Assembly: GCA_001768235.1 (NCBI GenBank)
Contig: MENK01000009.1
Span: forward strand, 1 to 64,000
From: Bacteroidetes bacterium GWB2_32_14
GTDB taxonomy: Bacteria; Bacteroidota; Bacteroidia; Bacteroidales; UBA12077
Length of the DNA: 64,000 nucleotides
Reading direction: 5' to 3'
In this document: positions 44,543 to 53,522 of the stretch, one piece after another
Numbering within the stretch: the stretch's first letter is position 1
Layout: each line of letters begins with the position of its first letter
The notes under the pieces: generated by a model
The model's input: the letters and a program-made list of their open reading frames with translations, nothing else
Database searches by the model: none
What the model was told of the DNA's origin: nothing
Translations under genes and position numbers: made by a program

Positions 44543-45283
44543 ATGCAAAAGTGGAAAACTAAAAACGGGTATATAATTTTCCAGGTTTTATCCGGGCGAA
44601 GTAATTCATATTTGATTTCTTCTGATAAAATAAATATTCTGGTTGATACCGGGAAAAAGTTGTCTTGTAAACTTTTGCAAAAAAATATTGATTCTTTAAA
44701 TCTTAAACGAACCATTACATCTTTAATTTTAACTCATACCCACTACGACCATTGCCAGAATACATTCACAATTAAGGAACACGAAAAATGTGAAATTGTA
44801 ATGAGTGAAAAGGAAGCAAGATATGCAGAACAGGGATTTACTACATTACCAAAAGGTACATTTCCAATCTCACAATTAATATCTCGTTTAGGAAATAAGA
44901 TTGGGGCTAAAAGTTTTGGTTACAAACCATTTACTCCTGATATATTAGTTAACGAAGAATTTGATTTTAAGCCCAACAACATGAATATTAAAATAATTAG
45001 TACATCCGGGCATTCTAAAGGATCAATAAGTATTATAGTGGATAATGAGATTGCAATTGTTGGAGATGCAATGATTGGTGTTTATAAAAATTCTATTTTC
45101 CCGCCTTTTGCTGATGATAAAGAAGAAATGATTATTAGTTGGGGCAAGCTTTTAAAAACAGGTTGCAATATCTTTTTACCCGGTCATGGAAAAGAAATAA
45201 GCAGAGAATTATTACAGAAAGAATATACCTTGTATTCACAAAAACTCAATATCCACTCGGTAGAATACTATCCAAAGCCATAA
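44543..45283 (+). CDS. MBL-fold metallo-hydrolase
   Basis: 246 residues from the ATG at 44543 (an upstream start at 44480 would prefix an unlikely extension). The metallo-beta-lactamase signature THTHYDHC (HxHxDH, with Cys replacing a small residue after it) and GHSKGSISI, IVGDAMIG and PGHGKEI give the usual two-zinc site. The substrate is unknown; the overall shape is that of glyoxalase II/lactonase-type hydrolases. The gene follows the NQO-like reductase and precedes MITE copy 4. Confidence 0.88.
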   Translation: MQKWKTKNGYIIFQVLSGRSNSYLISSDKINILVDTGKKLSCKLLQKNIDSLNLKRTITSLILTHTHYDHCQNTFTIKEHEKCEIVMSEKEARYAEQGFTTLPKGTFPISQLISRLGNKIGAKSFGYKPFTPDILVNEEFDFKPNNMNIKIISTSGHSKGSISIIVDNEIAIVGDAMIGVYKNSIFPPFADDKEEMIISWGKLLKTGCNIFLPGHGKEISRELLQKEYTLYSQKLNIHSVEYYPKP

Positions 45284-45303
45284 TTTCAAAATTCATTTAA
45301 AAG

Positions 45304-45547
45304 CATTGGTGCCCGATTAAAATCTTACTAAACCTTGTAATATGAATAATATTAAGCCTTTTCTTAGGTTTCTCCACTAAGTGGCTTCATTTTTATTTAC
45401 TGTTTAATTCTACAAAGATTTTACTGCTACGCAGTATTTATATTAGCAACGTAGTTGCTATATATTTGTAGATAAATACATTATAAAATTCATGAAGCAA
45501 CATGGTTGCAACATCTTTATTGGGTTCAATTTTACCGGACAATAGTG
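45304..45547 (+). mobile_element. MITE-like element, copy 4 (244 bp, short form)
   Basis: Fourth copy of the 9135 element, starting CATTGGTGCCCGATTAAAAT and ending TACCGGACAATAGTG. The flanking target duplication is an exact 9-mer atttaaaag (45295-45303 and 45548-45556). It lacks the 19-bp GC-rich unit present in copies 1-3; at that site it has an intact perfect hairpin TACTGC-TAC-GCAGTA (45422-45436). This suggests that copy 4 is the ancestral form. The 165 bp on the right, before the symporter gene, hold no recognised feature. Confidence 0.9.
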
Positions 45548-45721
45548 ATTTAAAAGATAAACAAAATGAAATTTCAGTTTCTATTTTGTTTTAAAATCTT
45601 TTAAAATGATAAACAAAATTCTGAGAAAAGTCGAAATTAATATTTATAATTGTAAACAGATATTGTTTTTTAAATAAACAATATTTAAGGCCATCAGTCA
45701 TAATCTTAATCTGGATTAAAA

Positions 45722-47536
45722 ATGAGTTCATCTACAGAATCATGGGGAACCCGTGTTGGATTAATCCTGGCAATGGCAGGTAATGCTGTCGGTTTAGGCA
45801 ATTTCCTCAGGTTCCCGGTACAAGCCGTTCAAAATGGCGGCGGTGCATTCATCATCCCCTATTTTGTTTGTTTCCTTTTGCTTGGCATCCCGTTATTATT
45901 CATTGAATGGTCTATCGGCAGGTACGGTGGCCAATTCGGGTATCATACCACGCCATTCACATTTCAAAAAATGGGTACACGAAGGTTTTGGCTTTATCTC
46001 GGCACATTCGGTATCTTTTCAAACATAGCAATCGCATCCTACTATTGCTATATCGAGAGCTGGACTCTTTCATACGTATTTCACTCAGTTACCGGGACAT
46101 TTCAGGGGATGAGTCAGTTTCAGGTTGCTGAATTTTTTAATACATATACTGATATTTTCGTTTCAACTACCGGAATACCTTTTGAAGCAGTGTTTTTCTT
46201 CTTACTTTGCCTGGGAATAAATTCATGGATTTTAAGTAAAGGGTTAAGCGGTGGTGTTGAAAAAGCTGCAAAAATAATAATGCCTCTGCTTATCTTCTTC
46301 GGAATTTTTCTTGCGATAAAAGGAATCACGCTCATTGCCGGGCACCAGGGTGCAGTAAATGACGGAACTGTCGGGTTAAATTTCTTGTGGACACCAAAAT
46401 ATGACTCCCTGTGGAGCCCTAAAGTATGGCTTGCAGCAGCAGGGCAGATATTTTTCACATTGTCGCTTGGGCAAGGATCTGTACAATGCTTTGCCTCGTA
46501 TGTAAAGAAAAAAGACGACATCGCGTTAAATGCCATGTCGGCAGGCTGGATGAATGAATTTGTTGAAGTCGTTTTAGGAAGTGCAATCATTATACCTATA
46601 TCTATTGGTTATCTTGGTATCGACAAGGTAATTGAACTTACTTCTGCAGGTGGTCTTGGTCTTGGGTTCAGGACAATGCCATTCCTGTTCCAGAACTGGG
46701 GCCCTATTTTGGCGGCTATTGCGGGACTTGCTTTTTTTGGATTGTTGTTTTTTGCCGGGATCACATCTTCTCTTGCAATGGGAACACCATATATGTCTTT
46801 TTTACGTGATGAATTTAATTGGAGTCGTAAAAAATCGGCATGGTTCTTTGGCGGCTCTGTATTAATACTCGGGCTTCCAACAGTTCTCTTTTTTCAGCAG
46901 GGCGTTCTCGATGAATATGACTATTGGGCCGGAAGTGTTGCCCTCGTTCTCTTTGCTCTTATCGAAACAATATTGTTTTCGTGGGTATTTGGAATAAAAA
47001 AAGGGTGGAAAGAAATTACCTCAGGGGCTGATATTAAAGTACCCGGGATATATAAATTTATAATTAAATGGGTTACGCCTTTAATGCTGCTCATTGTTTT
47101 TGCAGGCTCACTCATTCGTCCGGCAAACGATGAATGGAATAAGTTAAGTTTTAATGGCTGGGAACTGCATAAGGAAAGTATCATCGGACAAATTATGCAA
47201 ACCGGTATTGGCCCGAATAAAGATTATTGTGCCGGTGAATTCTATGCAGAAAATGATGGCGTGGTTGATTCAATGTATGTGAAAGATAACAGGAATTATA
47301 TCCGGGTATCTAACGGGAAAGGCCAACAATCATCAATAAAATATGATAATAACGACAAGCTTGTTGTCGAAATGGGAAGCATTGTTAAAACTGGCGATAT
47401 AATTTATACAGGCAAGGTTATTAACAGGGTCTTTTTTATTGATTTTGCACGAATGCTCTTACTGTCGGTATTCATGGTGAATGTCGGCTTTATTTATGTT
47501 GCTTACAAACGCAGAAAAAGAGAAGGTACAATCTAA
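45722..47536 (+). CDS. NSS-family sodium-dependent amino-acid symporter with an extra domain
   Basis: A 604-residue transporter of the neurotransmitter:sodium symporter family. TM1 has AGNAVGLGNFLRFP, the unwound, sodium-binding signature; there are about eleven to twelve helices. Between the penultimate and last helix lies an unusual insertion (about residues 500-567): ENDGVVDSMYVKDNRNYIRVSNGKGQ...VEMGSIVKTGDIIYTGKV. Its strand pattern and the VxxGDxIYxGKV end recall the lipoyl/barrel-sandwich domain. It probably imports an amino acid with Na+, consistent with a cell that makes a sodium gradient by decarboxylation. Codon use is richer in C-ending codons than that of its neighbours. It heads a three-gene operon. 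Confidence 0.93.
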   Translation: MSSSTESWGTRVGLILAMAGNAVGLGNFLRFPVQAVQNGGGAFIIPYFVCFLLLGIPLLFIEWSIGRYGGQFGYHTTPFTFQKMGTRRFWLYLGTFGIFSNIAIASYYCYIESWTLSYVFHSVTGTFQGMSQFQVAEFFNTYTDIFVSTTGIPFEAVFFFLLCLGINSWILSKGLSGGVEKAAKIIMPLLIFFGIFLAIKGITLIAGHQGAVNDGTVGLNFLWTPKYDSLWSPKVWLAAAGQIFFTLSLGQGSVQCFASYVKKKDDIALNAMSAGWMNEFVEVVLGSAIIIPISIGYLGIDKVIELTSAGGLGLGFRTMPFLFQNWGPILAAIAGLAFFGLLFFAGITSSLAMGTPYMSFLRDEFNWSRKKSAWFFGGSVLILGLPTVLFFQQGVLDEYDYWAGSVALVLFALIETILFSWVFGIKKGWKEITSGADIKVPGIYKFIIKWVTPLMLLIVFAGSLIRPANDEWNKLSFNGWELHKESIIGQIMQTGIGPNKDYCAGEFYAENDGVVDSMYVKDNRNYIRVSNGKGQQSSIKYDNNDKLVVEMGSIVKTGDIIYTGKVINRVFFIDFARMLLLSVFMVNVGFIYVAYKRRKREGTI

Positions 47537-47545
47537 AAAATTAAT

Positions 47546-47689
47546 ATGAACAAGACAGCATTAATATTCATGATTATTTCAGAAACAGTAATTACATCAA
47601 TAATGGTTTACTTTTTTCTGAAAGTACTTTTCACGAAACCAACTCCAGAATCTGATTCTTATTCTGAAAACAATGATGTTGAAAGGTAA
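47546..47689 (+). CDS. 47-aa membrane protein, MetS-like symporter small subunit
   Basis: A 47-residue protein with one N-terminal transmembrane helix (LIFMIISETVITSIMVYFFLKVLF) and an acidic, Ser/Asn-rich tail. It lies 9 bp after the symporter gene and its 3' end overlaps the next gene by 17 bp. Family knowledge: NSS symporters of the MetP type have a small MetS subunit required for activity and encoded next to them; size, topology and position fit. The similarity is topological rather than sequence-based, hence moderate confidence. Confidence 0.6.
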   Translation: MNKTALIFMIISETVITSIMVYFFLKVLFTKPTPESDSYSENNDVER

Positions 47690-49124
47690 ATCATCTTCAG
47701 AAAAATCTGAATTCAGGAAAAGCCTGAATTTGTTCGATTCTACAGCTATCGTTATCGGTTCGATGATAGGTTCCGGCATTTTTATAGTAAGTGCCGATAT
47801 GGCCCGTACTATCGGTTCCCCCGGCTGGCTCATGGTTGGATGGCTTATTTCAGGCTTAATGACATTAATTGCAGCTGTAAGCTATGGTGAGCTGGCTTCA
47901 ATGTTTCCAAAGGCAGGTGGTATTTATGTTTACCTGCGTGAAGCATTTAATCCTTTAAGCGGGTTCCTGTACGGCTGGACATTATTCATGGTTATTCAAA
48001 CCGGTTCAATTGCTGCTGTAGCCATGGCTTTTGGGAAATTTATGGGAGTAATTATCCCCTGGGTTTCTGAAGAAAATGTCTGGCTCAACCTTGGATTTAT
48101 TAAATTCCACACGGTTCATATCGTTGCCATTTCTTCAATCGTTTTTCTTACCTGGATGAATACACGTGGTATCCGTACAGGTAAGTACATGCAAAATTCT
48201 TTTACTTATACTAAATTACTGGTTCTTGCACTTTTCATATTGCTGGGGTTGTTTGTTGCTAAAAATACAGGAGCTATTGTAGAGAATAAAAAAATATTCT
48301 GGGATGCCATGCAAATCAATGGCGGTGGAAGAATATCACTTACCGGGTTTGCTTTGCTTGCAGCACTGGCCACTTCAATGGTTGGTTCCCTGTTTACTTA
48401 CGATGCCTGGTATAATTTAACATTTACTTCGGGCGAGGTAATCAACCCTAAACGGAATGTACCCCTGGGAATGGCATTGGGTACATTAATTGTTACATTC
48501 GTTTACCTGCTTACAAACCTTGTTTATATATACGCTTTGCCATTAAGAGGTTCTCCCGAAGGAATTAGCGCTATTGAACAGGGTATTCAGTATGCATCAA
48601 ACGACAGGGTGGGAACAGCGGCGATAAGTGGTATTTTTGGCGATTACTCATCAGTTATTATGGCAGCATTCATTGTATTCTCTACATTTGGCTGCAATAA
48701 CGGGTTAATCCTTACCGGCGCCCGTGTTTATTATGCAATGGCCATCGACGGTTTGTTTTTCTCAAAAGTGGGAACATTAAACAAGAAAGGTGTGCCTGCC
48801 ATAGCTCTGATTATACAAGGTGTATGGGCTTCATTGCTCTGCCTTTCCGGCACTTACAGCAACCTGCTCGATTACGTCATTTTTGCAGTACTCATATTTT
48901 TCGTCCTGACTATTGCAGGCATTTTTGTTTTACGGGTTAAGCGCCCTGATATCGAAAGGCCGTATAAAGCATTCGGTTATCCGTATATTCCAGCATTATA
49001 CATACTGGCAGCTTCTTTTATCCTTGTAATATTGCTTATTTATAAACCTGAATACACCTGGCCGGGGCTTATTATCGTTTTGCTTGGTGTACCCGTGTAT
49101 TATTTGTGGAAAAGAAAAAAGTAA
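47673..49124 (+). CDS. APC-superfamily amino-acid permease
   Basis: A 483-residue transporter with twelve predicted transmembrane helices. The TM1 motif IVIGSMIGSGIFIVSADMA contains the GSGIF substrate-carboxylate loop of the amino acid-polyamine-organocation family. Other family features are the YGELASMFPKAGGIYVYLREAF segment, the TM6 region SMVGSLFTYDAWYNLTFTSGEVINPKRNVP and the late VLRVKRPDIERPYKAFGYP. It likely transports one or more neutral amino acids. It begins inside the preceding small gene (17-bp overlap) and so is translationally coupled. Two transporters for amino acids in one operon suggest import with exchange. Confidence 0.93.
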   Translation: MMLKGKSSSEKSEFRKSLNLFDSTAIVIGSMIGSGIFIVSADMARTIGSPGWLMVGWLISGLMTLIAAVSYGELASMFPKAGGIYVYLREAFNPLSGFLYGWTLFMVIQTGSIAAVAMAFGKFMGVIIPWVSEENVWLNLGFIKFHTVHIVAISSIVFLTWMNTRGIRTGKYMQNSFTYTKLLVLALFILLGLFVAKNTGAIVENKKIFWDAMQINGGGRISLTGFALLAALATSMVGSLFTYDAWYNLTFTSGEVINPKRNVPLGMALGTLIVTFVYLLTNLVYIYALPLRGSPEGISAIEQGIQYASNDRVGTAAISGIFGDYSSVIMAAFIVFSTFGCNNGLILTGARVYYAMAIDGLFFSKVGTLNKKGVPAIALIIQGVWASLLCLSGTYSNLLDYVIFAVLIFFVLTIAGIFVLRVKRPDIERPYKAFGYPYIPALYILAASFILVILLIYKPEYTWPGLIIVLLGVPVYYLWKRKK

Positions 49125-49176
49125 TGGCTATAATTCCATTTATTAAATAGTTACAGCGCATTGTTATTAGAAGCCC

Positions 49177-50163
49177 ATGGATAAACTCTTTACATTAGAT
49201 AATAAAGGTTATATCAAAAGTAGAGAAAGTTTTGATATAGAGTTCAAGCAAAATTTCCAATTAGGGGATAATTTGATAAAGTATATTAAGTCTCTTATTG
49301 GAATGGCAAATAATAAAGGTGGTAAAATTGTTTTTGGAATTCAAGATAAACCTCACATTCCTGTTGGAATGACAAATAATAAGTTTAATGAAGCTGACCC
49401 TGTTACGATTGACAAAACAATTCGAGAATGTTTTTCTCAAGAATTAATTTGGTCTTCGAGTATATATAGATTCAATGATAAAGACTTTGCTGTATTATCA
49501 GTGGAAGAAGCAGAATTAAAACCAATAATATGCAAAAAAAATAAGGCAAATATACTTCGAGAAGGGGCAATTTATTACAGATATCGTGGAGAAACAAAAG
49601 AAATTGAATATCCTGAGTTGCAAAAAATAATTGATAAGGAAAGAGAAAAAGAAAAACTACTATGGATGAACCATATCCAGCAAATTTCTACAATCGGACC
49701 TAAAAATGTTCAGTTATTAGATACTTATAAGGGAGAAATAAGTGTAGGAAGTGGAAGGATTTTAATTGACAAGAATGTTCTTGAGAAAATAAAATTTGTT
49801 AAAGAAGGGAATTTTGTTGAAAAGGACGGAGCACCTACATTAAAACTTGTAGGTAACATTACAGGTATTGTTGATATTGAAAATACAATTCCGACAGATA
49901 AATTATTCCCCCTTTTTACTAAGGATTTGCAAGAAAGACTCAATATAAATTCTCATGATATTAAATGCATATTGTGGAAACTTAATATTAAAGGTAACCA
50001 GAAATATCATTCCGAAACTAAAACGGGAAAGAATTCAAATTGGGTAAATAAATATTCTGAAAGTTTATTGCCAGTTCTTAAAAGAATAATAAATACAAAA
50101 CCTGATTTCCTGAAAACTTGCAGAAAAGATTATAAAGAACAAGTACTGGATAAGAAAAAATGA
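49177..50163 (+). CDS. AlbA_2 (Schlafen-like) putative nucleic-acid binding protein
   Basis: A 328-residue protein. Residues about 15-145 form an AlbA_2/Schlafen-like domain: ESFDIEFKQNF, then SLIGMANNKGGKIVFGIQD and PVGMTNN, RGETKEI. Such domains occur in transcription regulators, helicases and in RNA-cleaving or defence proteins. The C-terminal half (about 150-328) has no recognised family; it contains a small region ISVGSGRILIDKNVLEKIKFVKEGNF...GAPTLKLVGNI that is repeat-free and a lysine-rich tail. It is the first gene of the accessory island, 52 bp after the permease. AT-rich and with fewer C-ending codons than the operon before it. Confidence 0.75.
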   Translation: MDKLFTLDNKGYIKSRESFDIEFKQNFQLGDNLIKYIKSLIGMANNKGGKIVFGIQDKPHIPVGMTNNKFNEADPVTIDKTIRECFSQELIWSSSIYRFNDKDFAVLSVEEAELKPIICKKNKANILREGAIYYRYRGETKEIEYPELQKIIDKEREKEKLLWMNHIQQISTIGPKNVQLLDTYKGEISVGSGRILIDKNVLEKIKFVKEGNFVEKDGAPTLKLVGNITGIVDIENTIPTDKLFPLFTKDLQERLNINSHDIKCILWKLNIKGNQKYHSETKTGKNSNWVNKYSESLLPVLKRIINTKPDFLKTCRKDYKEQVLDKKK

Positions 50164-50262
50164 ATAATTTAGTATTTCTATGCGCTTTTGCCCTGATGAG
50201 TAACTTAGTTTGTTTTGTGGAATCAATTTGCTAATTTCATGAAGCAAAATTATTTATAAAAT

Positions 50263-51312
50263 ATGAGAACTTACCATAGGGAAATAATCTTTTCTGATAA
50301 AGAATTAACAAAAGGATTTAGATATAAAGATATTTTCCAAATAAAACCGAGTAACTTTGAAAAACAACCTAAATCTACTAATATTAAAATATACCCATTA
50401 TTGTTAGAGTATTGGTCTGATTCTGATGAGAATCCTATAGTTGCTGACCCTAAATTGCAAAAAATTAAGGATTTTGTATCAAGAAATGCCAATCAACTTA
50501 ATAAAAAACAATCCATTTTAAATCTTTTAACATCAATTACAAATTTTAATTTCTTTTATTACGGGAATGGCATAAAATGGTCGATTCCATTCCCTGAAGA
50601 AATAACAGATGAATTTAACAATGAAACCAGTGTTGAAAGTTGGGATATTTATTATTACCCAAAAATGGCAGATGATTTAAGGATAACGGAGTTTACAGAA
50701 GTAGATTATGAATCTATATCATTAATAAAAGATTATTACTATTACACACATCCTGATATTTTTTCATCTATAACTTTTCCAAAATCAATCGAACAAATTT
50801 TAGATTCTTATTATGCAGTTGAAGGAAATAAAAAGAAAACAATTGATGCGGTTTTAAAATTAATAAAAGACGGTGTTGAAATATTTGAAAAATATAAAAG
50901 TCTTTCTTTTTTATCTTTCATTTCTGCTATTGAGACATTAGTTGACTTAGAATACTATGAAGAAAATAAAATGATAGAGTATAGCTGTGAAAAATGCAAA
51001 TCATTAAGTTCATCTCATTTTGTTTGCACTGAATGTGGTAATCCTATTTGGGCAGTAAGTTATAAATTTAAGGAATTTTTAAAAAAGTATATTTCTGATA
51101 CTAATGGTTCTATTTCAAAATTCAACAAAATTTATAATTTAAGAAGTAAGATAGTTCATTCAGGAAGTTTAATGCTAGGAGAAAATAATATTTCTGTTTG
51201 GGAAGAACCAGATAAGACAAAAAAAGAATTTATTGTCCATATTGAAACTATGCAATTAAGTCGATTAAGCTTAATTAAATGGTTACTTAGCAATAGGCAA
51301 GAGAAACAATAA
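50263..51312 (+). CDS. Apea-like HEPN-domain protein with Zn-ribbon insertion
   Basis: A 349-residue protein. The C-terminal half (about 195-345) resembles Apea-like HEPN domains: helix SFLSFISAIETLVDLE, then a Rx4H motif in NLRSKIVHSG (Arg294, His299), the catalytic residues of HEPN RNases. Between them is a four-cysteine insertion (Cys242, Cys245, Cys255, Cys258) able to bind zinc. The N-terminal half is uncharacterised and AT-rich. HEPN proteins are common toxins or effectors in defence systems. It is convergent with the radical SAM gene, with one base between stop codons. The nuclease prediction is by motif only. Confidence 0.72.
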   Translation: MRTYHREIIFSDKELTKGFRYKDIFQIKPSNFEKQPKSTNIKIYPLLLEYWSDSDENPIVADPKLQKIKDFVSRNANQLNKKQSILNLLTSITNFNFFYYGNGIKWSIPFPEEITDEFNNETSVESWDIYYYPKMADDLRITEFTEVDYESISLIKDYYYYTHPDIFSSITFPKSIEQILDSYYAVEGNKKKTIDAVLKLIKDGVEIFEKYKSLSFLSFISAIETLVDLEYYEENKMIEYSCEKCKSLSSSHFVCTECGNPIWAVSYKFKEFLKKYISDTNGSISKFNKIYNLRSKIVHSGSLMLGENNISVWEEPDKTKKEFIVHIETMQLSRLSLIKWLLSNRQEKQ

Positions 51313-51313
51313 G

Positions 51314-52159
51314 TTATCTATCTGACCCTATAGTTGTAGAAATTCGAATATCTACTACCTTTTTAATACTTTCTTTCCACTTAATCTTGGGATTTGCTTT
51401 AAATCTTTTATAAAGAAGTTTTATATTTTCATCTTTTTGCCATTCAATAAGTTCTTCCGCTTTTCGAATTTCTTCCTTTGAATTGCATTTATTTGTTTTC
51501 AGCCTTTTAATTAAAAAATTCGCTTTACCAATCCAAATTGAATCCGTAATGTATGGAAGAGTTTCATTGATAAGGTTTTCAACATTATTGTCAAGCATTG
51601 GTTCGCAAGATAAACTCGTTTCAAAGCCAAGAGCAAAAGCAAATTTTAAACAACTTAGTCTTTCTTCATAACAAGGGGCTCCTGCTTCCCAAAACTTCAA
51701 AGTATCAGAGTTAACAGATCCAATTGTAAACCTAAACATTATATTATCTTTAAATGCAGCAAATTCTCTACAAATAGCTTCAATGCATTCAAAGTGTGGT
51801 TTTGTTACAATAAGTACATCATTTCCTGCTTCTAATATTTTTTCCAAGAAAAAAAGAGATTCATTTAAATGCATTGGATGAATATCGTGGGAAGATGGAA
51901 ACATGTATTTTCCATCGATTTTCTTAAACTTTTTTTTGAAGCTTTCTCCTCTAACTTCTTCATTTTTCCAATTTTCAGCAGTTTTTCTCTTAAATCTAAT
52001 TGCCATTTCTTTACTATAGCAATATTTACAATCATGTTCGCAACCTGAAATAAAATTTGCGTTTTTTGATGCCCATTCTAAAGTTCCAAACACTTCCTTA
52101 GCATTTTGCTTAGAAAATTCTGTATCTATGCATGTAGTTTCATCATTTTTCATGCTCAA
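51314..52159 (-). CDS. radical SAM-like protein, three-Cys-motif (Gp37/Gp68-like) partner of TcmP
   Basis: A 281-residue protein with a CEHDCKYC cluster motif (Cys40, Cys44, Cys47), the CxxxCxxC form of radical SAM enzymes. The following YMFPSSHDIHPMHLNESLFFLEKILEAGNDVLIVTKPHFE and RFTIGSVNSDTLKFWE...CLKFAFALGFETSLSCEPML segments are the TIM-barrel landmarks of the spore-photoproduct-lyase-like/phage Gp37-Gp68 group. Members are known next to TcmP proteins, as here (6 bp gap; the TcmP gene is upstream). Substrate and reaction are not known. Confidence 0.78.
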   Translation of the reverse strand: MSMKNDETTCIDTEFSKQNAKEVFGTLEWASKNANFISGCEHDCKYCYSKEMAIRFKRKTAENWKNEEVRGESFKKKFKKIDGKYMFPSSHDIHPMHLNESLFFLEKILEAGNDVLIVTKPHFECIEAICREFAAFKDNIMFRFTIGSVNSDTLKFWEAGAPCYEERLSCLKFAFALGFETSLSCEPMLDNNVENLINETLPYITDSIWIGKANFLIKRLKTNKCNSKEEIRKAEELIEWQKDENIKLLYKRFKANPKIKWKESIKKVVDIRISTTIGSDR

Positions 52160-52165
52160 ATTTAC

Positions 52166-53263
52166 TTAAACAAATGTTATTTTGACTTCATTTCCCATAG
52201 TATTTTTTCGTCGTTTATCTTGACTGGGTTCAGCAATTATTTTATTTGTTTTTTCTAGGTTCTTAAGAGCTTGTTTGTAATCTGATTCAATATAAGGTTT
52301 GTTTATATTGTGACATTTAAATAAATGGTCCACTGTTCTTGTTTGTCCTTTAAAATCCTTTAATAAAACATTTTCAAGCTCTTTGATTGGGTCAATATAC
52401 CAAAGTTCGCGCATTTGTGGTTTTGAATTATACTCAAACCAACCAAGCTCTTTAATAACATCTGTTCTAAATTGCTGCATAATTGTTTTAGCAAAATTAT
52501 ATGCAAGAACATTTTTACTTACACTTACAAGATAATGTCCAGTTCTTTCTTCATCTTCCTTTTGAAATCTTATTCCACAACTGTATTTCCCACCAATATT
52601 ATATAACGCCTCTTTTAGAGCAATCATCAACCTAATTTCTCTTTTTTGTGCACATAAATTTGATAGTTCTTTACGTAATTCAAGAGTTTTTCCTTCACCA
52701 AAAATACCATCTGTATGACATAAAAATTTATCATTGTTAATAGCAGCATTTACTCTCACATAGTTAAAAAAGAAAAAACAATCACATCCCCAATCTTTTA
52801 AAACAGATTTTATAAGTCCTAATGACAATCCTTTATATCCAAAAGGATCAACGAAAAATAAAGTTGGGTCGAATTTATATTCTTTGAATTTTTTTTCTAT
52901 TTCACTATCAACATTTATATTTGAGAAAACGGGTTTATATTTTAATTCGTTTATATTTTTAATTTGCTTAACTGCATTTTGAAGTTTTTCAATACATTCA
53001 GAATCGCCATCATTGAAATAAGAAGCGAGTTGGTTTTTTATTAACGGTTCGTTTAAAGCTTTTTCCAATATTAAAATTGGAGTTGATTTGCTTCCGTCTT
53101 CATAAATTCCTTGTCCAGAATATAAGTCAATGTAGGCTAATCTACTAGTTTTTGTTCTTTTCTTCATTACTTGAGCCCACATCCAAAAATATTTGCTTAC
53201 GATTTCACTTTTAATTTGAGAATTTGATTTTTGTTTTTCAAAAAAAGATAATTGTTGTACCAT
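52166..53263 (-). CDS. tcmP: three-Cys-motif partner protein TcmP
   Basis: A 365-residue protein. The start VQQLSFFEKQKSNSQIKSEIVSKYFWMWAQVM, the LAYIDLYSGQGIYEDGSKSTPILILEKAL block, LFFVDPFGYKGL and VLKDWGCDCFFFFNYVRVNAAINNDKF match the TcmP family, named for its constant pairing with a three-cysteine-motif (radical SAM-like) protein. The N-terminal part looks like a Rossmann methyltransferase-like fold with a D-x-YSGQG loop. It is co-transcribed with the radical SAM gene. Function is unknown; the occurrence of such pairs in mobile and defence-like neighbourhoods is suggestive only. Confidence 0.85.
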   Translation of the reverse strand: MVQQLSFFEKQKSNSQIKSEIVSKYFWMWAQVMKKRTKTSRLAYIDLYSGQGIYEDGSKSTPILILEKALNEPLIKNQLASYFNDGDSECIEKLQNAVKQIKNINELKYKPVFSNINVDSEIEKKFKEYKFDPTLFFVDPFGYKGLSLGLIKSVLKDWGCDCFFFFNYVRVNAAINNDKFLCHTDGIFGEGKTLELRKELSNLCAQKREIRLMIALKEALYNIGGKYSCGIRFQKEDEERTGHYLVSVSKNVLAYNFAKTIMQQFRTDVIKELGWFEYNSKPQMRELWYIDPIKELENVLLKDFKGQTRTVDHLFKCHNINKPYIESDYKQALKNLEKTNKIIAEPSQDKRRKNTMGNEVKITFV

Positions 53264-53522
53264 TATAATCGACGTTAATTAAACTGAAGTATATTTATTC
53301 TAATAAATTCATATAAAGTTACTTAATTAATATTTTTAAAACTGAATTTTTGTTTATTTTTTTCAACTACTTTTTCAACATTAAGTTAGAAAGTACAGAA
53401 GCTTTGGTAAGCAAGTTACCAAAAAGTTTGTATTTGCCAATTCGAACATAATCTCACCTAAATTATTTTGCATTTTAAGAATATTTTTTAACAAAATGAT
53501 AAGCTCATTGCATGTTTATTTA

